DNA from: Victivallales bacterium
GTDB taxonomy: Bacteria > Verrucomicrobiota > Lentisphaeria > Victivallales > SZUA-371
Length of the DNA: 10,194 bases
Direction: 5' to 3'
Assembly: GCA_028691155.1 (NCBI GenBank)
Contig: JAQUZV010000058.1
Span: 1-10,194 of the forward strand
Made by a program: the position numbers and the translations under genes. The notes below the pieces were generated by a model, which made no database searches, had not been told where the DNA came from, and saw nothing but the letters and a program-made list of their open reading frames with translations. Below, in pieces: positions 1 through 5,590 of this stretch. Each line of letters starts with the position of its first letter. Positions within the stretch are counted from its first letter, which is position 1.

Positions 1-1009
1 TGAACATATCACCCAATCCGTTCAGACTGGCCCCGATGGCCAGCCATGCCGCATAACCGGACACCGCCGCATAACTCTTATGGTAAAGAAGGGATACGAC
101 GGGATGAATGAGAATTGCATATCCCAGCAAACTTCCCACCGTGATCAAGACCGTGCTGACTATTACTTTTCTGCTGATGCGTTCCTCGCGGGCAAACCGT
201 TGGAAGAAGACGGTTCCAACAATGGAAGGCAACATGGCCAGGGGACCAGCCAGGGCTAAAGCCAAGGTAAAAAGTCCCACGTCCGTATTATCGGAACTGA
301 ACCATCCCAGAGTAATTCCGGCCAGATACCCCAGGGAAACGCCGCAAATCGATCCCATATAGACATGTATCCCATATTTGCGGTTTGTCGCGTTGAGTTG
401 CTGGAAGCTCTCCCGCAGATTCTTGAAGCACGGTCGCTCCAAAATGATCATTGGCACGATGATTACCACCGTTGCGCCAAGCAGCATGGCCAACATGCGA
501 GCCTGAGTCGCGCCCCATATCCGGTAAACGATAAATGCGGCTACAAGATATAGCCCGGACGGGCACAATCGCGCAAAGGCAATGCTGTTGATACGGTTGT
601 CGCCCTGGCTCACCGTATTGATATAATTCAATAAAAGCGGGGCCGCGCAAAATGGCAGTGCGATCAGAAACATGCCCCCCATGGAACTATTTCCCCGAAA
701 AAAATTCCAGCCGGAAAATATTCCCATTGCCAGCATCATGACCCCGGCCGTGATCGCGAGAATGATCACCAAGACCCCTTTGAGTTTCCGCACCTCCAGC
801 TGATTTCTTTCAATGGCGATCAGGCGACAGCCGGAAACAAAATATCCCAGCAGAAGAAACCCGGCCAGAAAGGAGATGATATTGGTGACATATTTTACAT
901 CGCCATATTGCGCCGGCGGCAGGACTCTGGTATTCAGTACGGAAACAAAAATTCCCAGCACTACTCCGGCAACCGTCGAACAGTATAATTTTATAACTTT
1001 GCCAATCAC
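1..1009 (-). CDS. Wzx-like polysaccharide flippase, 3' end outside window
   Basis: This is a reading frame with no stop from about 1021 to the window edge, about 336 residues. It encodes a very hydrophobic protein with many predicted membrane segments. The first is near residues 8-27, followed by a polar stretch containing LPPAQYGDV and a second helix, the usual N-terminal layout of Wzx/MATE-type O-antigen flippases. Near residues 254-283, DVGLFTLALALAGP followed by MLPSIVGTVFFQRF resembles the family's recurring segment before helix 8. Such proteins move lipid-linked oligosaccharide units across the inner membrane. The start is uncertain. The first usable codon is GTG at 1009 (M-I-G-K-V-I-K-L-Y), with only a weak GAG upstream. 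An in-frame ATG at 1030 is followed one codon later by TGA. It follows a nucleotide-sugar gene pair and a gene remnant, which fits a glycan export role. The family call is firm; the substrate is unknown. Confidence 0.8.
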   Translation of the reverse strand, partial: MIGKVIKLYCSTVAGVVLGIFVSVLNTRVLPPAQYGDVKYVTNIISFLAGFLLLGYFVSGCRLIAIERNQLEVRKLKGVLVIILAITAGVMMLAMGIFSGWNFFRGNSSMGGMFLIALPFCAAPLLLNYINTVSQGDNRINSIAFARLCPSGLYLVAAFIVYRIWGATQARMLAMLLGATVVIIVPMIILERPCFKNLRESFQQLNATNRKYGIHVYMGSICGVSLGYLAGITLGWFSSDNTDVGLFTLALALAGPLAMLPSIVGTVFFQRFAREERISRKVIVSTVLITVGSLLGYAILIHPVVSLLYHKSYAAVSGYAAWLAIGASLNGLGDMF

Positions 1010-1087
1010 CGTATGTATTACTCAATTCATGGGTTGCGATTCTCGTCCGCGTTTAAACCGATGCTTATTTTTCAATTCAACGCCTTG

Positions 1088-1446
1088 TCAACGATTGACC
1101 ATCCCGACCATGCCCAAAATCAGCCTTCCCACCCGCCACAAGAGGTATTGGGAATCTGATATTCCGGGGACAAATCCGGTCATAATCTCCACCCTTTTGC
1201 TTGAATTCGTCGATTACCGAGCCACGGAATCCAGTACGATCTCCGGATCGAGTCCGGTTAAAATAATGGTTCCGGCATCCATTGCTTTCGGGCGTTCCAG
1301 CGCTTGCCGAATCGTGACTGCGGGTAAATTCAGCATGCTGGATTCCTCGCTGATGGTCCCGCTGTCGGGAATGGCGCATTTGGCATTGAGCCGTAACGCA
1401 ACGAGCCGGTTCCCCCGGTGATTAAAAGCGTCTTGTTTTTAAACAT
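1088..1446 (-). pseudogene. Chimeric remnant: 4,6-dehydratase 5' end joined to UDP-GlcNAc 2-epimerase 3' end
   Basis: Codons 1-15 (MFKNKTLLITGGTGS, 1446-1402) match the N-terminus of FlaA1/CapE/FnlA-type UDP-GlcNAc 4,6-dehydratases, including the first part of the GGTGS nucleotide-binding loop. The expected F-G-N continuation is absent. From about 1402 a different frame encodes VALRLNAKC, DSGTISEESSML, then ERPKAMDAGTIILTGLDPE. This is the C-terminal third of non-hydrolysing UDP-GlcNAc 2-epimerases (WecB/FnlC/WbjD). That frame stops at 1214-1216. Family-like sequence then continues in other frames: VIDEFKQKG, PEYQIPNTS, and WRVGRLILGMVGMVNR ending at TGA 1088-1090. At least three frame changes are therefore needed after the junction. 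No active enzyme can result. The remnant starts 16 nt after the epimerase gene and lies inside the glycan operon. The best explanation is an internal deletion of an fnlA-fnlB-fnlC-like set followed by decay. An assembly chimera is the alternative. Confidence 0.8.
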
Positions 1447-1462
1447 AGGTTTTTTCGAAAGT

Positions 1463-2446
1463 TTAGAGGTTGTCGAAATACCATCGTGTCGCCTGTTCCA
1501 GGCCGCGCTTGATATCGAACAACGGCTCATAGCCGAGCAAGGTGCGTGCCTTGTCGATGCACGCAAGACTGTGTGGAATATCGCCTTGACGATTTGATCC
1601 GTGTTGCGCTTCAATCTTTCCGATTTCCGGATCTAGTTTTGCCAGGTTGCTCCGCAGGTATTCAAACAGTTCATTCAGGGTCGTTCGCTCACCGAATGCG
1701 ACGTTATAAACGGTATTAATCGCTTCCGGTTTATCCGCAAGCAGTGCCAACTGATTGGCTTGAATTACATTGTCAACATAGGTGAAATCCCGGCTATAAT
1801 TCCCGTCGCCATTGATGAGCGGACTTTCATGTTTCATCAAGCTCATCACAAATTTGGGAATTACCGCGGCATATGCACCATACGGATCCTGCCGCCGGCC
1901 GAATACGTTGAAATAACGCAACCCGATGGTTTCAATTCCATACGTCCGGCTGAAGTTTTCCGCGAATAATTCATCGACATATTTGGTGATGGCATACGGA
2001 CTTAATGGTTTTCCGATCTTGTCCTCGACTTTCGGCAGGGATTTACTATCGCCGTAAGTAGATGAGCTGGCCGCGTAAACGAAACGTTTTACCTTGGCTT
2101 CCTGTGCGGCAAAAAGCATATTGACAAATCCGGAAATATTTACCTCGGTCGAAGTCATCGGATCCTTGATCGAACGCGGTACCGACCCCAGTGCGGCTTC
2201 ATGCAAAACATAATCCATTCCGGCAACAGCTTTCCGGCATATCGCCATGTCCCGGATATCGCCTTCGATTAGGGTAAAAGCCGGATTGTCTGCGAACGGG
2301 GCCAGATTCTCCCGCTTTCCGGTCATAAAATTATCCAGTACCACGACTTCGTTATTTTGTGCCAGGAGTACTTCCACCAGATTGGAACCGATGAGCCCGG
2401 CTCCACCCGTTACCAGTATCCGGGCATTTCCCACAGTCCGTTCCAT
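1463..2446 (-). CDS. wbpP: UDP-N-acetylhexosamine C4-epimerase, WbpP/TviC type
   Basis: 327 residues, an extended short-chain dehydrogenase/reductase. The Rossmann loop GGAGLIG is at residues 14-20 and an Asp that can bind the NAD ribose is at D38 (VVLDNF). SSSTYG lies at 127-132, and the catalytic pair Y151/K155 is in SPYAITK. The segments EAALGSVPRSIKDP, GLRYFNVFGRRQDP, INGDGNYSRDF and EGDI/RQGDIPHSL follow WbpP, TviC and related enzymes much more closely than GalE. Known members interconvert UDP-GlcNAc and UDP-GalNAc, or the corresponding uronic acids. The gene starts 1 nt after the dehydrogenase stop, with GGGAG inside the upstream gene's 3' end as ribosome binding site, so the two are translationally linked. 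Together they would make UDP-GalNAcA in the cytoplasm. The order of epimerisation and oxidation cannot be read from sequence. Full length and intact. Confidence 0.92.
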   Translation of the reverse strand: MERTVGNARILVTGGAGLIGSNLVEVLLAQNNEVVVLDNFMTGKRENLAPFADNPAFTLIEGDIRDMAICRKAVAGMDYVLHEAALGSVPRSIKDPMTSTEVNISGFVNMLFAAQEAKVKRFVYAASSSTYGDSKSLPKVEDKIGKPLSPYAITKYVDELFAENFSRTYGIETIGLRYFNVFGRRQDPYGAYAAVIPKFVMSLMKHESPLINGDGNYSRDFTYVDNVIQANQLALLADKPEAINTVYNVAFGERTTLNELFEYLRSNLAKLDPEIGKIEAQHGSNRQGDIPHSLACIDKARTLLGYEPLFDIKRGLEQATRWYFDNL

Positions 2447-2447
2447 T

Positions 2448-3734
2448 TTACAGTCTCCCGTCTACCGTTTCACGTGGCAGCATTCCCTTGATGTCGAATA
2501 CTACGGCATTTGCTTTCATCAACGAGCGGAAGTCGAAATCGGCAAAATCCCGATGTGCTACCGCCAGTATCACGGCGTCGTATTGATTGTCTGCCAACTT
2601 TCGGGCATCTTTTATCGAAGAAAGATCATATTCATGCGCGATTTCATCCGGTTCCGCCCACGGGTCATAAATATCTACGTTACAGCCGAATTCTTCCACG
2701 CCGCGCACCACGTCAACCGCATGGGAATTGCGGATGTCTGGACAGTTTTCCTTAAACGTGATTCCCAGTTGCAACACTTTAGCCCCAAAAACTTTTTGCT
2801 CTTTTTTAATCATCAGCTTGACGATTTCCGAGGCAATATATTTGCCCATGCCGTCGTTGATGCGGCGTCCGGCAAGAATCACTTCCGGCAGATAACCCAG
2901 CGCTTGTGCTTTGTGGGTCAGGTAATATGGATCGACGCCGATGCAGTGTCCTCCCACCAACCCCGGCTTGAATTTTAAAAAGTTCCACTTGGTTCCCGCC
3001 GCTTCGAGAACGTCATTGGTATCGATCCCGATCAAATGGAAAATCTTGGCCAACTCGTTGACAAAGGCAATATTCAAATCCCGCTGAGAGTTCTCAATGA
3101 CTTTGGCCGCTTCCGCAACCTTCATGCAACTGGCTTTATGCGTGCCGTTCTTCAGGATCGAATTGTAAAGCGCATCGACAGTTTCGGCCACTTCCGGAGT
3201 AGAACCGGAAGTGATCTTCAAAATTTTGGTTAGCGTGTGTTCTTTGTCGCCGGGATTGATACGTTCCGGGCTGTAGCCGCAGAAAAAATCCCGGTTGAAT
3301 TTCAACCCGCTGAATTTTTCCAGTACCGGGACGCACTCGTCCTCGGTACAGCCGGGATAAACCGTGCTTTCGTAGATGACAATCGCACCGCACTTCATAA
3401 CCTTACCGACGGTTTCACTGGCGCGATAAAGCGGGGTCAGATCGGGACGATTGTATTTGTCTACCGGAGTAGGAACAGTTATAATGAAAATATCCCGGTC
3501 CTTGAGATCATCAGCATGGTGGGAATATTTCAGGTGTTTTGCCTGCTTCAAATCGTCGGAAGATGTTTCCAACGTTACGTCTATACCTTGCCGCAACATG
3601 TCCAGTCGTTCTTTCTTGACATCGAATCCGACCGTATCGTATTTTTTGCCGAATTCTACCGCCAGCGGCAATCCCACATAACCCAATCCAATCAGGGCAA
3701 GTTTAATCTCGCCTTTCTTAATTTGGCCACCCAT
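2448..3734 (-). CDS. wbpO: UDP-N-acetylhexosamine 6-dehydrogenase, WbpO/TviB type
   Basis: 428 residues, the normal length for the UDP-glucose/GDP-mannose dehydrogenase family. The N-terminal NAD-binding fold shows IGLGYVGLP at residues 15-23 and an acidic GFD at 36-38. The middle domain has ITVPTPVDKYNRPDL at 85-99, YESTVYPG at 121-128 and YSPERINPGDKEH at 154-166. The catalytic Cys is C264 in GGHCIGVDPYYL, with K211 and N215 in AKVIENSQRDLN upstream. The C-terminal nucleotide-sugar domain includes GITFKENCPDIRN at 324-336. These signatures follow WbpO and TviB (UDP-GalNAc or UDP-GlcNAc oxidised at C6 with 2 NAD) rather than UDP-glucose dehydrogenase. GGAG sits 8 nt before the ATG. It is the first gene of the glycan block after a 670-nt gap and almost touches the epimerase gene, so the operon probably begins here. 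Possible end products are O-antigen, capsule or exopolysaccharide containing HexNAcA. Confidence 0.93.
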   Translation of the reverse strand: MGGQIKKGEIKLALIGLGYVGLPLAVEFGKKYDTVGFDVKKERLDMLRQGIDVTLETSSDDLKQAKHLKYSHHADDLKDRDIFIITVPTPVDKYNRPDLTPLYRASETVGKVMKCGAIVIYESTVYPGCTEDECVPVLEKFSGLKFNRDFFCGYSPERINPGDKEHTLTKILKITSGSTPEVAETVDALYNSILKNGTHKASCMKVAEAAKVIENSQRDLNIAFVNELAKIFHLIGIDTNDVLEAAGTKWNFLKFKPGLVGGHCIGVDPYYLTHKAQALGYLPEVILAGRRINDGMGKYIASEIVKLMIKKEQKVFGAKVLQLGITFKENCPDIRNSHAVDVVRGVEEFGCNVDIYDPWAEPDEIAHEYDLSSIKDARKLADNQYDAVILAVAHRDFADFDFRSLMKANAVVFDIKGMLPRETVDGRL

Positions 3735-4403
3735 GAAAAGATCTCCATAATTATTACCATACTAATTTTGAGTAAGTAAAAATCCGGCAATGCGCAGCCC
3801 CGTCACTTCCCGAATATTTTAATCCTGCTTTGATGCTGTCGATCCATATGGCACAACCGCACACAAATATTTATACTATCATCGGAAATTAACGGGCAGA
3901 TATTAATCAAGTACACACTTAATTCAGCGGAAATATTTTACTGGAGCCACTCCAATTTTTCTCCCCGCCGCAGGATTACGTTTTTCCCCGCTCCTGTCAA
4001 ATCGGCTTTAAAATACAATTATATTGGGAATTTTCAAGTTCTTTCTTGGTTTTTAACTGAATTTTGACTTTGGCTTTACATGAATTTACGGGCAAAGGCG
4101 TGATCCCTTCTGATCATACAACTTAAACGACGATGAGGTTGTACGGACGATACAGCGTTCCCGTTGATCAAAGCCATTTTCCGGCGGGCTGAAAAGTCAC
4201 GGAAAGACATCGGCAACATGAAGGAGAAGGGGCAGCTCCGGAGCTTTTATCCCGGAAATCCCGTTCGGGAAATGGGGTAATATGCGGTGTTGATATTTCA
4301 TGGAACAACAACGTATAAGATTAAGGATTTCAGTGGTGTTTTTATTCGGGCGGAAATATTTTTGTTCCCGGTTTATTTCTTTTTTGCCGGGAGGAGGTGT
4401 GAA
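3735..4403. other. Gene-poor gap between recR and the glycan operon
   Basis: I find no supported protein gene here. The only minus-strand frame of note is a 33-codon ORF (4177 to 4076), rich in Arg and His with no plausible ribosome-binding spacing. Visible structure: a 6-bp inverted repeat TACAAC/GTTGTA at 4117-4122 and 4138-4143, flanked by TGATCA at 4111-4116 and 4165-4170; TGGAG/CTCCA near 3942-3954 before a T-run on the plus strand; AGCTCCGGAGCT near 4234; and the 13-mer gcggaaatatttt at both 3927-3939 and 4350-4362. The part nearest the glycan operon is AT-rich. No strong intrinsic terminator follows recR: CCCGG/CCGGG pairs across a 15-nt loop but has no T-tract. The gap probably holds the 3' end of the recR transcript and the glycan operon promoter. 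Confidence 0.6.
3973..4000 (-). promoter_or_regulatory. Weak candidate sigma70-type promoter for glycan operon
   Basis: On the minus strand a perfect TTGACA (-35-like, 3995-4000) is followed after 16 nt by TAATCC (3973-3978), a poor -10 match. It would give a leader of about 230 nt before the dehydrogenase ATG. Other AT-rich -10-like hexamers lie closer to the gene without a good -35. This is a candidate only. Confidence 0.2.
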
Positions 4404-5012
4404 TTACAGTACAATCCGGCCGGAAAATGCTGCCGCCAAGGTTTCGGGGTCGGCATAGGAAATATCCGACCCGGCAGGCAGGCCACTGGCCAAACGGGTG
4501 ATCCTCAGTCCCTTTCCGGCCAGCATTCCGGCAATATAAGCGGCGGTTGCGCGGCCTTCCACATCGGAACTGAGGGCCAGAACCAGTTCGCCGACCGGAC
4601 CGGCATCGATCCGGCGCGGCAGGGTTTCCAGATTCAGATCGGCGGGATTTTTGCCCTCCAGCGGCGCCAGTTTGCCGCCCAGAACATGATAGAGGCCATG
4701 ATAAAGCCCGCTTTTTTCAATATTGATGATTTGCGTGGCCTGCTCCACCACACAGATAACACTGCGATCACGCGACGGGGCACGGCAGATCGGACAAAGA
4801 CCGCCGTCGGCGGCAAGATTGCCGCACTCGGGGCAGAAGGTAATACGCACCGGTAATTCCCGCATCAGATCGCCGAATACCGCCAACTTTTCCGGCGGCC
4901 ACTGTAACAAAGCCAATGCCAGCCGTTCGGCACTGCGCCGGCCAATGCCGGGCAGGCTTTTCAGCAACTCGATCAGCTCTTCCAATGCTTCCGGATATTC
5001 CGCTCCGTTCAT
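4404..5012 (-). CDS. recR: Recombination mediator protein RecR
   Basis: 202 residues, almost exactly the length of known RecR. The order is an N-terminal helix-hairpin-helix (LPGIGRRSAERLAL, residues 20-33), then a four-Cys zinc motif (C60, C63, C73, C76). Next comes the TOPRIM domain starting with VICVVE (85-90) and containing LALSSDVEGRATAAYI, and finally the C-terminal ASGLPAGSDISYADPETL and SGR segments typical of the family. RecR forms a ring that works with RecO/RecF to load RecA on SSB-coated DNA at gaps. The start is supported by GGGAG 5 nt before the ATG. It lies last in dnaX-ybaB-recR, the conserved order in many bacteria, 89 nt after ybaB. That spacer is unusually rich in inverted repeats. 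Intact, with all expected Cys and TOPRIM signatures. Confidence 0.97.
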   Translation of the reverse strand: MNGAEYPEALEELIELLKSLPGIGRRSAERLALALLQWPPEKLAVFGDLMRELPVRITFCPECGNLAADGGLCPICRAPSRDRSVICVVEQATQIINIEKSGLYHGLYHVLGGKLAPLEGKNPADLNLETLPRRIDAGPVGELVLALSSDVEGRATAAYIAGMLAGKGLRITRLASGLPAGSDISYADPETLAAAFSGRIVL

Positions 5013-5101
5013 TTCCGCTCCCTGACCGCCCGATTTGCGGTCGCACCCGATACCGTCCGGTGCTCCGTCGCGGCGGCAAGTGACGCCGCCGGTCGGCCGG
5101 A
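5013..5101 (-). other. Three successive inverted repeats between ybaB and recR
   Basis: The 89-nt spacer contains three hairpins that do not overlap. They are CGGCGGC/GCCGCCG (5071-5077 with 5085-5091, 7 bp, 7-nt loop), GCACC/GGTGC (5043-5047 with 5059-5063, 5 bp, 11-nt loop) and GACCGC/GCGGTC (5024-5029 with 5037-5042, 6 bp, 7-nt loop). None is followed by a T-tract on the minus strand, so they do not look like intrinsic terminators. The last ends directly before the recR ribosome binding site. Possible roles are mRNA stabilisation, processing or translational control. Confidence 0.6.
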
Positions 5102-5440
5102 TTAAAAGACTCCCGGCAGGTCGAGACCCAGGCCGCCGGTCATTTCCTGCAGTTTGCCCTTGAGGGCGGCTTTGGCTTCCGCCAGGGCATTGTTGACCGC
5201 TGCCGTGACCAGGTCCTGCACCGTTTCCGCATCTCCAAGCTGCAACGCTTCCGGGCGAATGGAAAGTTTCTTGATTTCCATTTTACCGGAAACCACCGCC
5301 TGGACCATGCCGTTGCCGCTGTTGCCGATAAATTCCCGCTTGCCGACCTCTTCCTGGATCGACTTCATATTACCCTGAAAATCTTTGGCCAGGCTCATCA
5401 ATTTGGCGATATCGCCCAGTCCGCCCAAGTTTCCGAACAT
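5102..5440 (-). CDS. ybaB: YbaB/EbfC family nucleoid-associated DNA-binding protein
   Basis: 112 residues, the normal size. The N-terminus has MFGNLGGLGDIAKLM. A helical region with QEEVGKREFIGNSGNGMVQAVVSG at about 29-52 follows, then KLSIRPEAL and DAETVQDLVTAAVNNALAEAK, and a Gly/Leu-rich C-terminal tail (TGGLGLDLPGVF). This is the standard YbaB pattern. The family forms tweezer-like dimers that bind DNA and coat the nucleoid. In other bacteria the gene is nearly always between dnaX and recR, as here. AAGGAG lies about 9 nt before the ATG. It is separated from dnaX by 150 nt, a wider gap than usual, containing a 14-bp perfect palindrome. Confidence 0.96.
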   Translation of the reverse strand: MFGNLGGLGDIAKLMSLAKDFQGNMKSIQEEVGKREFIGNSGNGMVQAVVSGKMEIKKLSIRPEALQLGDAETVQDLVTAAVNNALAEAKAALKGKLQEMTGGLGLDLPGVF

Positions 5441-5553
5441 GGTTTACTGCTCCTTGTTGCTTTGGAAAATCTCCAACCCATTGGTTTTCAAGCGCAAAAG
5501 TCCATCCTCATGCCGCCGTTTGGCGCCGCAATTTTTACCATGAGCCAATAAAC

Positions 5554-5567
5554 GTTTCCGCGGAAAC
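5554..5567. repeat. 14-bp perfect palindrome GTTTCCGCGGAAAC in dnaX-ybaB gap
   Basis: GTTTCCGCGGAAAC reads the same on both strands and lies 24 nt beyond the dnaX stop. In RNA it could form a 5-bp stem with a CGCG loop, followed on the minus strand by GTTTATT, which is a poor T-tract. It could instead be a protein-binding site. The rest of the 150-nt gap (5441-5590) shows no gene and no clear promoter. Confidence 0.5.
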
Positions 5568-5590
5568 CTATGCTTTGGGGAAGTTACCTT

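Noticed and set aside
288..1025. Shorter minus-strand open frames (288-650 and 810-1025)
   Set aside because: They are in a different frame from the flippase, which gives a continuous membrane protein over the same DNA.
1330..1614. 94-codon minus-strand frame overlapping the epimerase 3' end
   Set aside because: Only its last part from 1446 is meaningful, as the dehydratase fragment; the rest is an out-of-frame shadow of the epimerase gene.
4076..4177. 33-codon minus-strand ORF in the recR-glycan gap
   Set aside because: No family resemblance I recognise; GGAAA touches the ATG with almost no spacing. Too little evidence to call a gene.
4231..4280. Possible terminators (AGCTCCGGAGCT before TTTT; TCCCGTTCGGGA)
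   Set aside because: Stems are only 4-5 bp and the T-run is short or absent; no plus-strand gene is there to end.
4287..4856. Plus-strand open frame antisense to recR
   Set aside because: It covers an intact recR and has no recognisable motif.
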